A stretch of 64,000 nt of DNA from Tepidisphaeraceae bacterium (GTDB lineage Bacteria > Planctomycetota > Phycisphaerae > Tepidisphaerales > Tepidisphaeraceae): the NCBI GenBank assembly GCA_035998445.1, contig DASYHQ010000052.1, forward strand, positions 186,001 through 250,000, in the 5' to 3' direction. Position numbers and translations under genes: made by a program. Shown in pieces: positions 7,461-15,931 of this stretch. The notes beneath the pieces were generated by a model that made no database searches, was not told where the DNA came from, and worked only from the letters and a program-made list of their open reading frames with translations. Each line of letters starts with the position of its first letter. Position 1 is the stretch's first letter.

Positions 7461-7470
7461 TCGGCCAACC

Positions 7471-9384
7471 ATGGCAAACGAAACCTTCCCCATCGATCTC
7501 AAAGCCCTCAAGCCCCTCAAGCTCGACCCCAAAGTAAACACGCTGACGGACGAGCAGGCCGCGACGCTGCAGTTCAACATCGATCTGTGCCGCGACGCGA
7601 TCGTCTTCTTCACGGCGCTCGCCGGGGCCAAGGGGCTGAGTGGGCACACCGGTGGGGCGTACGACACCGTGCCCGAGGCGTTGATCGTCCGCGCGTTCAT
7701 CGATGGTGGGGCGCCGATCGTGCCGCAGCTGTACGACGAGGCCGGCCACCGCGTGGCTACGGTTTACCTCAACAGCGTGCTCGACGGGCACATGCCGGCC
7801 GAGAAGTTGCTGCATTACCGTGAGTTCAACGAGGGCCTGCCCGGTCACCCGGAAAAGCTGCTGACGCCCGGCGTCGAGTTCAGCTCCGGCCGGCTTGGGC
7901 ACATGTGGGCCCACTGCAACGGCATCGCGATGGCCAACCCGGGCAAGGCCGTCGTCGTGCTGGGGTCGGACGGCAGCCAGATGGAAGGGGACAACGCCGA
8001 GGCCGCCCGCTTGGCGGTCGGCAAGAAGCTGAACGTGAAGATGCTGATCGACGACAACAACGTCACGATCGGCGGGCACCCGCAGCAGTACATGCAAGGC
8101 TACGACCTATCGCGCACGCTCGCGGGCTACGGGTTGCAGATCGAGACCGTGCTGGGTGAGGATTACAGCTCGCTGTACGCCGGCCTGGCCCGCACGTTCT
8201 CGGACGACCAGCCGCGTGCCCTGATCATCATGCGCAAGATGGCGCCCGGCATCGAAGGGGCCGAGGGTCACCCCCACGCCCACGAGGTGCTGAAGGTCGA
8301 CATCGCGGCCAAGTACCTCGAGAAGCGCGGCCACACGAAGGCCATCGAGATGCTCAAGAGCGCGCCGAAGATGGACAAGAGCCCCATCACCTACAAGGGT
8401 TCCAGCGGCGCCGGCAAGAACCGCGATGACTTCGGCAAGGTGATCAACGAGATCATCGGCGCGATGTCTCAGGAAGAACGGCTGGCGACGGTGCGCGTGT
8501 TCGACAACGACCTGGAAGGCTCGTGCGGTCTGCACCACATTCACAAGAAGTTCCCCGAGATCTTCGTGCAAGCCGGCATCATGGAGCGCGGCAACTACGC
8601 CGCGGCGGCGGGCTTCGGTAGCGTGGAGGGCAAGCAGGGCATCTACGGCACGTTCAGCGCGTTCCTGGAGATGTGCGTCAGCGAGATCACGATGGCGCGC
8701 CTGAACTTCTCGAACGTGCTGGCCCACTTCAGCCACAGCGGCGTCGACGACATGGCCGACAACACGTGCCACTTCGGCATCAACAGCTTCTTCGCCGACG
8801 GTGGCGTGCGGCCCGGCCACGGTGAGGACACGACGCGCCTTTACTTCCCCGCCGACCAGCACCAGTTCGCGGCGTGTATCAAGCGCATCTTCAATGACAA
8901 GGGCCTGCGCTTCCTCTTCAGCACCCGCGCCCCGGTGCCCGATTTGCTCGACGACGCCGGCAAGCCGCTGTACCAGGGCAAGGACTTCGAGCCCGGCAAG
9001 GACTACGTCGTTCGCGACGGTGGCGACAAGGCCGGCTATGTGATCGCGGTCGGCGAGACGGTCTACCGTTCGCTGGACGCAGTCATCGGCTTGAAGGAGC
9101 AGGGGACGAACGTCACGCTGGTGAACAAGCCGTCGCTGAACGTCTACGACGAAGCGATGATGAAGAAGTACGCCGCCGCGCCTTGGGTGATGGTGGTGGA
9201 AGGCTACAACGTCAAGACCGGCCTCGGCAGCCGCTTCGGCACGCAGTTGCTGAAGCGCGGCTTCAAGGGCAAGTACAACAACATCGGCGTCCACCTCGAA
9301 GGCCCCGGCGGCCTGTGGCAACAAATGGGCTTCCAAGGGCTTGACCCCACGGGGATTGCGAAGGGGATCAAGGAACTGGCGTAG
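7471..9384 (+). CDS. tkt: Transketolase
   Basis: 637 aa from ATG at 7471; an upstream extension of the frame lacks any support. It moves two-carbon units between sugar phosphates in the pentose phosphate pathway using thiamine diphosphate. Seen in order: substrate-site LSGHTGGAY (57-64), the thiamine diphosphate motif GSDGS at 165-169 ending with NN at 196-197, then a pyrimidine-binding domain (VRVFDNDLEGSCGLH; GIMERGNYAAAAGFG) and a C-terminal transketolase domain (VTLVNKPSLNVYD). Length fits (family about 630-670). The 3' end overlaps the convergent propeller gene by 17 bp. Confidence 0.93.
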   Translation: MANETFPIDLKALKPLKLDPKVNTLTDEQAATLQFNIDLCRDAIVFFTALAGAKGLSGHTGGAYDTVPEALIVRAFIDGGAPIVPQLYDEAGHRVATVYLNSVLDGHMPAEKLLHYREFNEGLPGHPEKLLTPGVEFSSGRLGHMWAHCNGIAMANPGKAVVVLGSDGSQMEGDNAEAARLAVGKKLNVKMLIDDNNVTIGGHPQQYMQGYDLSRTLAGYGLQIETVLGEDYSSLYAGLARTFSDDQPRALIIMRKMAPGIEGAEGHPHAHEVLKVDIAAKYLEKRGHTKAIEMLKSAPKMDKSPITYKGSSGAGKNRDDFGKVINEIIGAMSQEERLATVRVFDNDLEGSCGLHHIHKKFPEIFVQAGIMERGNYAAAAGFGSVEGKQGIYGTFSAFLEMCVSEITMARLNFSNVLAHFSHSGVDDMADNTCHFGINSFFADGGVRPGHGEDTTRLYFPADQHQFAACIKRIFNDKGLRFLFSTRAPVPDLLDDAGKPLYQGKDFEPGKDYVVRDGGDKAGYVIAVGETVYRSLDAVIGLKEQGTNVTLVNKPSLNVYDEAMMKKYAAAPWVMVVEGYNVKTGLGSRFGTQLLKRGFKGKYNNIGVHLEGPGGLWQQMGFQGLDPTGIAKGIKELA

Positions 9385-12337
9385 AGGCCGGCGTCAACGT
9401 GGGCGTGAGCCGGCCAATACGTGTGTCGGCGCCGCGCATCCAGATGCCGCCAGCGGCATCGGCCCAAACTGTTGCGGTGGGATCGGTCAGCGAGCTGAAC
9501 GGCGTCGCCCAGGTCATCATCGGCTCGTTCGTCAGCGAAGCGCCATCGGCCGAAAGCTTCACGCGTGACACGCCGGTCACGCCCACGGCCCACAGGGTGC
9601 CCGCCTCCGCCTCTAAGAGGCGGGTCGAGCGGTCTAGATCCTGGATTTGCGTCGACGCCGTTCGGCCCGTGGCGTCGATGACCCGCAGCGTCGTGCCGTC
9701 GCGTAGCCACAACCGCCCGGCGCGGTCGGTCGCGAAACCCTGACCGGCCACGTTGACCGGCATTAGTTTGCCCGCGGCGTAGCGATAGGTCCTGAATATC
9801 CCGTCCGAACCGGCTACCGAGAACCATCCGGCTTGGCCGTTCACGTCAACGAGCGTCGGCACACCCTCGATTGTCTCGCCGCCGGGTAACGGTGTTCGGA
9901 TCATCCGTCCGGCCTCATATTTTAGGCCCCATAGGCAGCGCCTCCCGTAGTCGTGAATCACTACCGTCTGCCCGTCGTCCAAGCTGCCCAGTATTGTGTA
10001 GAAATCCGATATCGGCGGCTTCAGTTGCGGCGGGACATCCCGCTTCGATGTGGGCTGACCAGTTTCGGGCGGCGCAAAGCGTTCGGCCATCACGGTGGCA
10101 TAGTCGCTGGCGAACGGCGACCACGCGTCGTGCCAGTCCTTGCCGTCGAAGTACTCAAGGACGCTCGTTCGCTCGATGAGGTGTAGGGTCTCGGTCTTGT
10201 TGGCGATGAAGGCCGCCGTTTCCCCAAGAAACCACAGCCCACGGCCGCGGTCGGACCCAATGCGGAACGTGGATTGCCGGTTGCCCATGTTGTGCTGTGG
10301 GATGAAGTCCCGCGGCGCGTGTCGTGCGAACGCCGTGGCGTGCGCGTTGATCAGCGCGCGGCTCGACTTGAATGGCCCCAGCCATCGCCCGTCGACATAC
10401 AGGAAGCAGTCGGAGGAGCCATAGTCCTGCCGGATGACACGCGGGCGCAGCCAAACAATGGCGGCCTTGTCATCTAGGGGCCATAACATTTCGGCGATCG
10501 TGTCGGCGGGACCGGGAATGTTTATTGGGGTGGCCGTGCCATCGGCGCGAAGTTCGTACAGCTGACGCATCGCCGTCCATGCGGTCGAGGCGCCGGCGCG
10601 CGTGCGGTACAGCGCAGAGGCGCCATCGAGGTACGCCAGTGGGTAATCGTTCGCCGCATCCGGAATGGCCAGGTTGCAGACGTAGGTGCCGCCGTCGGCG
10701 CCTTCGTAGAAGATGCGGCCACCGTTGACGTCGTCGCCGATCATCACGCGCTTCAGCTCGATCCCGAACGGCTTGTTCGACCGGGACAAAACCTGCGATC
10801 CCACGGAAAACGATTTGTTGCCGATGAACAGTGCTTCGCCGGTGTCGACGTACATTTCAGCAATCGACGAATCTTTGTAGTGGAACGTGCCTTTGTCGAC
10901 GAGCGGGGTGAACGACCACTGACCCGCAGGCGTGACGGTCAGGATGCCGTCCCCGAGCAACCGGCCCGTCAGCTTGTCCGCACATTCCTCGACGTAGAAG
11001 CGGGTCTGTCCATCAGCCCTATGTGACAGGAAGAGCGGCCAGCGGACCTTGAATCGGCCACCTAGCAATGGCACGGACGGCGCGTCGGCAGTGGGTGATA
11101 GAAGGGTAGCCAACTCGCGCTTGGCGAACCCCAGGAGCACGCGAGCCTGCCCCGGGTGCGCCGACTCGTCCGCCAGCGCAGCGTCTACCTCCACCGCGCC
11201 CGCGGGGCCGAGCCGCATCAATGCGGCCAACGCATCCATCATCGGCACGGCGTCCGTTTCGCTTAGCCGCTCGATCAACCTGCGCGCGGCGACTCGGTTG
11301 GGGTTGTCCTCGGCCATCGGACCGCTAGCGGTGGGCCATGCCAACTCGACGGCGTCGTGTTCCGTGTACGTCAAGATTGACCCATCGGGCAACGCGACCA
11401 CGCGGGAGAGTGTGCGCCCGGGGCGGGCCGTGGGGCGGTAGGATGACCAGCCCAGCCCGTCCCATAGGAGCACCGCAGGTGGCGGAAGCGCAGGTAGGTC
11501 GCCGGAACCGGCCGAACGGGCATAATGCTGGACGATCCGCCGGCTCGCGATACCGCCCGAGGTCAGTGGGACTATCGCAACTTGCCCACCCGCTATCCTG
11601 ATAAGCTTGACGTCACGACTCACGACCGTACCCGGCGGGTAGGGGATCGTGCTCCAGTTCCCGACCTTGTCGACGCGGTGCAGGCCCGCGGGGCGGTCGT
11701 CGCCGAGCTCGGCCGTCGTAGCGAAGTAGACGTCTCCCGTCTCCGGCATCTCCAATGCTGAACGGACGTACGTCATCCCGTTGCCACGCGACGCCCGCCG
11801 GGTCGTCGGTTGGTCCGCCTTGGCGGTGCTGATGGGCGCTGGTAGTGGGTGTGGTGGAAGCCAGTTTTTCCCGTCGTGCGCGACGATGTCGCGCATCGCG
11901 CTATTGCCTACGCCCCAGTGGCGCCCGACCGAGTCAACCAGCAACAGCGAGCCGTTGCCACGGATCGTCTTCGACCGCCCGGCGGCGAACTCGGCGAACG
12001 ACCCCTTGAACGCCTCGGCGCTTCCCGCCGCCATCTTGAAGTAAGTTGTCCCGTCGGCGCTCGACGCGACCGAGGCGCCGCGCAGTGGCAACTTCACCCA
12101 CCGTTGACGGGTCGACAACGCGGCCATCAACTCGGAGTCCTCACGGGCGAACACGTGCAACTCGTCCGGCGTGGGCGCGCGGTCCTGCAGGCGGTCGACG
12201 GTGGGCATCCCCTGTTCGGGCGCTTGTAGAAACTGGTACACCGCGTGTCCCGCGAACCCAACCGCTACTACGGCGGCGACGCCGGCAGCTATTTTTTTGA
12301 CGATCGTGCTCAAGCTATTCTCTCCCGACTGGGACAT
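9368..12337 (-). CDS. Large membrane-anchored beta-propeller-like protein, function unknown
   Basis: 989 aa from ATG at 12337 (MSQSGENSLSTIVKK). One transmembrane helix near residues 17-35 (IAAGVAAVVAVGFAGHAVY) is followed by a very long periplasmic part. Motifs such as GDVYFATTAE, LWDGLGWSSYRP, LWFLGETAAF, LEYFDGKDWHDAW, RAGRLWLRDG and GTLWAVGVTG recur about every 40-60 residues, resembling the blades of the Reg_prop-type two-component propellers. No kinase, cyclase or other output domain is present. The C-terminus ends in a Thr/Pro/Ala tail. It could be a sensor, a scaffold or a surface protein. Divergent from the Gfo/Idh/MocA gene and 17 bp overlapped with tkt. Confidence 0.65.
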   Translation of the reverse strand: MSQSGENSLSTIVKKIAAGVAAVVAVGFAGHAVYQFLQAPEQGMPTVDRLQDRAPTPDELHVFAREDSELMAALSTRQRWVKLPLRGASVASSADGTTYFKMAAGSAEAFKGSFAEFAAGRSKTIRGNGSLLLVDSVGRHWGVGNSAMRDIVAHDGKNWLPPHPLPAPISTAKADQPTTRRASRGNGMTYVRSALEMPETGDVYFATTAELGDDRPAGLHRVDKVGNWSTIPYPPGTVVSRDVKLIRIAGGQVAIVPLTSGGIASRRIVQHYARSAGSGDLPALPPPAVLLWDGLGWSSYRPTARPGRTLSRVVALPDGSILTYTEHDAVELAWPTASGPMAEDNPNRVAARRLIERLSETDAVPMMDALAALMRLGPAGAVEVDAALADESAHPGQARVLLGFAKRELATLLSPTADAPSVPLLGGRFKVRWPLFLSHRADGQTRFYVEECADKLTGRLLGDGILTVTPAGQWSFTPLVDKGTFHYKDSSIAEMYVDTGEALFIGNKSFSVGSQVLSRSNKPFGIELKRVMIGDDVNGGRIFYEGADGGTYVCNLAIPDAANDYPLAYLDGASALYRTRAGASTAWTAMRQLYELRADGTATPINIPGPADTIAEMLWPLDDKAAIVWLRPRVIRQDYGSSDCFLYVDGRWLGPFKSSRALINAHATAFARHAPRDFIPQHNMGNRQSTFRIGSDRGRGLWFLGETAAFIANKTETLHLIERTSVLEYFDGKDWHDAWSPFASDYATVMAERFAPPETGQPTSKRDVPPQLKPPISDFYTILGSLDDGQTVVIHDYGRRCLWGLKYEAGRMIRTPLPGGETIEGVPTLVDVNGQAGWFSVAGSDGIFRTYRYAAGKLMPVNVAGQGFATDRAGRLWLRDGTTLRVIDATGRTASTQIQDLDRSTRLLEAEAGTLWAVGVTGVSRVKLSADGASLTNEPMMTWATPFSSLTDPTATVWADAAGGIWMRGADTRIGRLTPTLTPASTPVP

Positions 12338-12481
12338 GGACCCGCGGACTCGCGTGGCCGTCCGGGCGATCGAAATGACGACATTCGATCTCAGATCGCT
12401 CTTGAAGACCTTTTCGTGCCTTTTCGTCTGCCGATAGAAGTCGAACCCAATACAGCATATCAACTGTTCCCGTCCAACGCG

Positions 12482-12561
12482 TCCACGTGTCGCTTCGTTT
12501 CGTTCGCTTGCATAACGCGACGTAAGTGTTTTTCGAGATAGGCTTTATCCATGTGTCGCTT
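12482..12561. promoter_or_regulatory. Pair of 14-bp direct repeats in a divergent promoter gap
   Basis: TCCACGTGTCGCTT at 12482-12495 and TCCATGTGTCGCTT at 12548-12561 differ at one base and are 66 bp apart. The second runs into ACACGTGT (12567-12574), a perfect 8-bp palindrome. They lie in the 328-bp gap between the propeller gene and the Gfo/Idh/MocA gene and could be operators. Confidence 0.4.
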
Positions 12562-12602
12562 GGCGCACACGTGTCTCGATATATGCTGGCTCGAAAACGT
12601 GC

Positions 12603-12608
12603 TATAAT
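12603..12608 (+). promoter_or_regulatory. Candidate -10 box of the Gfo/Idh/MocA gene
   Basis: A perfect TATAAT lies 57 bp before ATG at 12666, in an AT-richer stretch. No good -35 box is seen 16-18 bp upstream, so an activator may be needed. Confidence 0.4.
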
Positions 12609-12665
12609 TCGTTTCGAACTGGCCGTACGTTTTACGGCTGGGTTGACGGGTCCCGGGAACCACCC

Positions 12666-13868
12666 ATGAATCAAAAACATCGCGTCGGTGTCATCGGCTT
12701 CGGGCGGATGGGCAGGGGCTTTGTGTCGGCGATGCAGGCGTCGGACGATTGGGAAATCGTCGCGATCTGCGACGTGCATGGGCCGACGCGCGAGCTGGCG
12801 GCCAAGACGGTGCCGACCGCCCGCATCGCCAGCGACCCCGAGGAGGTACTCAACGACCCGACGATCAGCGTCGTCGGCATCTATACCTTGGCCGACGTGC
12901 GGCCGGCGCTCATCCGCAAGGCGCTGGCCAACAAGCTGCACATCCTGGCGGAAAAGCCGCTCGGTGCCGACGTCGCCGACGAGTGGAAGCTCGTCGAGGA
13001 GATCGAGGCCAGCAAGCAGTTGGTGGCGGTGAACCTGTTCAACCGCAACGCGTGGTACCACCGCGAGATTCAGGCGTTCATTGCGGAAGGGGAGATCGGC
13101 AAGCTGGCGATCATCCGCGTCTGCCACATGACGCCCGGCCACATGCCAGGTGAAGGGCACGACCCCGAAGGCCCGCCGTTCCACGACTGCGGCATGCACT
13201 ACGTCGACGTCGCCCGCTGGTACGCCAAGAGCGAGTTCGCCACCTGGCATGCCCAGGGCATGCGCATGTGGAACCATAAGGACCCCTGGTGGGTGCAGTG
13301 CCACGGCACGTTCGAGAACGGCGTCGCGTTCGACATCACGCAGGGCTTCGTCTACGGCCACCTGGCCAAGGATAAGACGCACAACTGCTACGTCGACGTC
13401 ATCGGCACCAAGGGCATCGCCCGCATGACCCACGACTTCAAGAACGCCACGATTCACTGTCACGGCGTCAACCACACGCAGACCAAGACCGCGCTGTTCA
13501 ACGACAAGAAGCTCGACGTGATGTGCGAACTGTTCGCCCGCAGCGTGCGTGCGGGCAAGAACCTCGGCTTCCCCACGGCGCGCGACAGCGTGATCGCGTC
13601 GGAAGTGTCGTGGGCCATGCTGAACGATGCCGTCGCCAACGTGCCACCGGCCGTCGGCACCCAGCGTGAGATGCAGGAGATTCTGAAGCATCGCCGCACC
13701 CTGCGCAACGGGTTCGGCCTGCCCGTGCGCCCGCAATCGTGCCCGGCCGAGCCGGTGCCCGTCGGCCAACCGGAGATCGCCTGCGGCGAAGACCTGTGCG
13801 GCTTAAGCGAGGCCCAGCAGGCGTCGCCGACGACTGCGTCTAGTATGGATGAGGCGGCGCTGCAGTAG
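12666..13868 (+). CDS. Gfo/Idh/MocA family oxidoreductase
   Basis: 400 aa from ATG at 12666. The Rossmann opening VGVIGFGRMGRGFV (residues 7-20) binds NAD(P). The family EKP motif is in HILAEKPLGADV (about 97-108), and the catalytic-region GMHYVDVARW (GGH-x-D-x type) lies near 172-181. Such enzymes oxidise or reduce sugars, inositols or their derivatives; planctomycetes have many. The substrate is not evident. The last 50 or so residues after the barrel are an unusual Pro/Ala-rich tail with cysteines (SCPAEP, ACGEDLC). The gene stands alone with its own promoter region and is followed by moeA after 87 bp. Confidence 0.88.
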   Translation: MNQKHRVGVIGFGRMGRGFVSAMQASDDWEIVAICDVHGPTRELAAKTVPTARIASDPEEVLNDPTISVVGIYTLADVRPALIRKALANKLHILAEKPLGADVADEWKLVEEIEASKQLVAVNLFNRNAWYHREIQAFIAEGEIGKLAIIRVCHMTPGHMPGEGHDPEGPPFHDCGMHYVDVARWYAKSEFATWHAQGMRMWNHKDPWWVQCHGTFENGVAFDITQGFVYGHLAKDKTHNCYVDVIGTKGIARMTHDFKNATIHCHGVNHTQTKTALFNDKKLDVMCELFARSVRAGKNLGFPTARDSVIASEVSWAMLNDAVANVPPAVGTQREMQEILKHRRTLRNGFGLPVRPQSCPAEPVPVGQPEIACGEDLCGLSEAQQASPTTASSMDEAALQ

Positions 13869-13955
13869 ACGCGCAGCAGGCAGGCGACGCATAGATGTCC
13901 AAGAAGGTACGCGCGCCTTGCAGCGCGACGCGCTCCGCGTTGCAATGGTCGCAGC

Positions 13956-15173
13956 ATGACCGAGCCTGACGTCTCCGATCTTCTCACTGTCGAGCAGGCG
14001 ATCGCGATCATCGATGCGGAGCCTGTACATCCGCGACCAATCGCGCTGCCGTTGGCGGAAGCGATGGGCCTGCGGCTCGCCGAGCCGATCGCGGCTGATC
14101 GCGACTACCCGCCGTTCGACAAAAGCCTGATGGACGGCTACGCCGTCCGCGCCGCCGATCTGAAGGACGACGTGACCGTGCTGAACCTCGTCGGCGAGAT
14201 CGCCGCCGGCGCGTGGCCCCAGCGCGGTGTGTTGTCGGGTGAAGCGATGGGCATTATGACCGGCGCCCCGATGCCTCCGGGGGCGGATGGCGTGGTGCCC
14301 GTCGAGTTCGTTGATCGATCGCATCCCACGTCCGCGAACCAAGTCGCGCTGCAACGCGTCGATCGACCGTCACGGTTCATCGCCAAGCAAGGGGACGATG
14401 CGAGGAACGGGCAACCACTGTTGCCGGCCGGCATGCGATTGGGCCCGGCGCAACTGGCCGTCGCGGGCAGCGTCGGCGCCGCGACTGTGCGCGTCTTCGC
14501 GCGGCCGCGGGTGGCGATCATCGGCAGTGGTGACGAGGTCGTGCCGATCTACGCCACGCCGGCCGCGGGGCAGATCCGCAATGCGAACAACCTGATGCTC
14601 GCGGGCCTGCTAAAGCGCCTCGGCTGCGACGTGACCGATTTAGGCGTGGTTCGCGACGAACCGGCCGATGTGCGCAATGTGCTGGAGCGTGCCCGAGCGT
14701 TCGACGCGATGTTCATCACCGGCGGCATGAGCATGGGCCAGTACGACTACGTGCCGCGCGTGCTGCGCGAGATGGGCGCTGCGCTGAAGGTGACGAAACT
14801 GCGCATCAAGCCGGGCAAACCTTTCGTCTTTGCGACGATCGGCGACACGTTCGCCTTTGGTCTGCCCGGCAACCCGGTCAGCGCCTTCGTCTGCACCCTG
14901 CGCCTCGCGGCCCGGCTCATCAGCCGGTTGAGCGGTGGCCTGGCCGAGCCCGCCTGGCGGGTGGGGGCGCTTGCCACCGGCCTGCCCGCCAATGGCCCGC
15001 GCGAGTTCTATCAACCCGCGATGTTCGACGGTGAAACGGTCCATCCCTTGAAATGGCGCGGCTCGGCCGACGTCTATACCTTGGCGGCGGCCAATGCGCT
15101 GATCGTCCACCCCGAAAATGCCCCGGCGTTAGCCGCCGGTGACCGGGTGCGACTGTTGGAGATCCCCCAATGA
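13956..15173 (+). CDS. moeA: Molybdopterin molybdotransferase MoeA
   Basis: 405 aa from ATG at 13956. It inserts molybdate into adenylylated molybdopterin, the last step of molybdenum cofactor synthesis. Seen in order: the N-terminal TVEQAIAIID, DYPPFDKSLMDGYAVRAAD (about 50-67, family signature), IMTGAPMPPGADGVV, then the MoCF-binding domain with SGDEVVPIY, GQIRNANNLML, FITGGMSMGQYDYV and the KPGKPFVFA / FGLPGNPVSAF segment. Length is normal. No other molybdenum cofactor gene lies in the window. Its TGA overlaps the ATG of a tiny downstream frame (ATGA). Confidence 0.93.
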   Translation: MTEPDVSDLLTVEQAIAIIDAEPVHPRPIALPLAEAMGLRLAEPIAADRDYPPFDKSLMDGYAVRAADLKDDVTVLNLVGEIAAGAWPQRGVLSGEAMGIMTGAPMPPGADGVVPVEFVDRSHPTSANQVALQRVDRPSRFIAKQGDDARNGQPLLPAGMRLGPAQLAVAGSVGAATVRVFARPRVAIIGSGDEVVPIYATPAAGQIRNANNLMLAGLLKRLGCDVTDLGVVRDEPADVRNVLERARAFDAMFITGGMSMGQYDYVPRVLREMGAALKVTKLRIKPGKPFVFATIGDTFAFGLPGNPVSAFVCTLRLAARLISRLSGGLAEPAWRVGALATGLPANGPREFYQPAMFDGETVHPLKWRGSADVYTLAAANALIVHPENAPALAAGDRVRLLEIPQ

Positions 15174-15292
15174 ACTTCCGAACCCTTACCCTGCTCGTGA
15201 TCGTCGCCGCCTTCAGCTTTGGTGGCTCGTTCCAGTGCCGTAGTGGCGATGATGACGACCACGACGGTGACGTGGTGGTGACCACGCCTTGA
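15170..15292 (+). CDS. Small exported acidic peptide, hypothetical
   Basis: 40 aa, ATG at 15170 overlapping the moeA stop as ATGA. The sequence starts with a signal-like hydrophobic segment (residues 4-18, RTLTLLVIVAAFSFG), then one cysteine (C23, not a clean lipobox) and an acidic run DDDDHDGD, ending VVVTTP. Translational coupling with moeA and the signal-like layout suggest a real small protein, but it is short and no family is recognised. Confidence 0.4.
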   Translation: MNFRTLTLLVIVAAFSFGGSFQCRSGDDDDHDGDVVVTTP

Positions 15293-15300
15293 GGAACTGC

Positions 15301-15306
15301 TACAAT
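15301..15306 (+). promoter_or_regulatory. Candidate -10 box and ribosome site of the VapBC-like pair
   Basis: TACAAT at 15301-15306, with no clear -35, lies 21 bp before the antitoxin ATG at 15327. GGAGG at 15318-15322 is its ribosome site. Confidence 0.35.
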
Positions 15307-15326
15307 CGGGCCGATCCGGAGGCCAA

Positions 15327-15554
15327 ATGGTAGCCATCAAAACCAAATTCAACGGCGAGTCGATTGAGGTGCCGGCCGAGCTACGTGGCGCTAAGCCCAC
15401 GGAAGTCGTAGTCGTGTTCGAAGAGCCGGCGACGGTTCAGGGCAAGGGCGGGCATTCGATCTGGGATGTGGTTGCCCGCTCTACCGGCACTCGAACCGCA
15501 GAAGACATTGACGCGCAGGTCCGTGCCGAGCGCGCCGAATGGGGCGATCGTTGA
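15327..15554 (+). CDS. Putative VapB-like antitoxin
   Basis: 75 aa from ATG at 15327, preceded by GGAGG. The N-terminal half (AIKTKFNGESIEVPAELRG) is beta-rich and resembles the short DNA-binding antitoxins paired with PIN toxins; the C-terminal half is helical and charged (AEDIDAQVRAERAEWGDR), suited to wrapping the toxin. The call rests mainly on position: its stop TGA overlaps the start of the PIN gene. It would neutralise that RNase and autoregulate the pair. Confidence 0.7.
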   Translation: MVAIKTKFNGESIEVPAELRGAKPTEVVVVFEEPATVQGKGGHSIWDVVARSTGTRTAEDIDAQVRAERAEWGDR

Positions 15555-15931
15555 TCTACCTCGACGCGAACGTCGTTATTAGATTGATAAAAGGCTCGCC
15601 TGCGGTTCGCGCTGCACCTCATTCACGACTGGTAGGCACCAGGGTATGCATGTCACAACTAACCCGGCTCGAGTGCCGCACGAAGCCAATGGCTGACGGC
15701 AACAGCATGGTTCTAGGGGAGTTCGACGCGTTCTTCGACGGTAACGAGCTATTGATCGGTGACGTGACGACGGACGTGATCGATCTTGCAACGCGCCTTC
15801 GCGCTAAATACCGGCTACGCACCCCGGACGTCTTGCACGTCGCATCCGCGGTAAGTTTGAACGCCAACACATTCCTCACCGGCGATAGGCAACTCTCGCG
15901 CGTCACCGAAATTCCCGTCGAAGTGATCTAA
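15551..15931 (+). CDS. PIN-domain ribonuclease, VapC-like toxin
   Basis: 126 aa if started at TTG 15551, giving (M)IYLDANVVI, the standard VapC opening; its TTGA overlaps the antitoxin stop. An ATG at 15539 would add four residues (MGRS). The four acidic residues of a PIN domain are visible: D in YLDANVV, E in LTRLECR, D in RTPDVLHVA and D in FLTGDRQL. PIN toxins cut tRNA or rRNA when freed from the antitoxin. The end of the gene overlaps the convergent trmB by 4 bp. Confidence 0.82.
   Translation: MIYLDANVVIRLIKGSPAVRAAPHSRLVGTRVCMSQLTRLECRTKPMADGNSMVLGEFDAFFDGNELLIGDVTTDVIDLATRLRAKYRLRTPDVLHVASAVSLNANTFLTGDRQLSRVTEIPVEVI

Noticed and set aside
7334-7470. N-terminal extension of transketolase from 7327
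   Set aside because: It covers the promoter-like elements and does not resemble the family N-terminus; homology-like sequence begins at MANETF.
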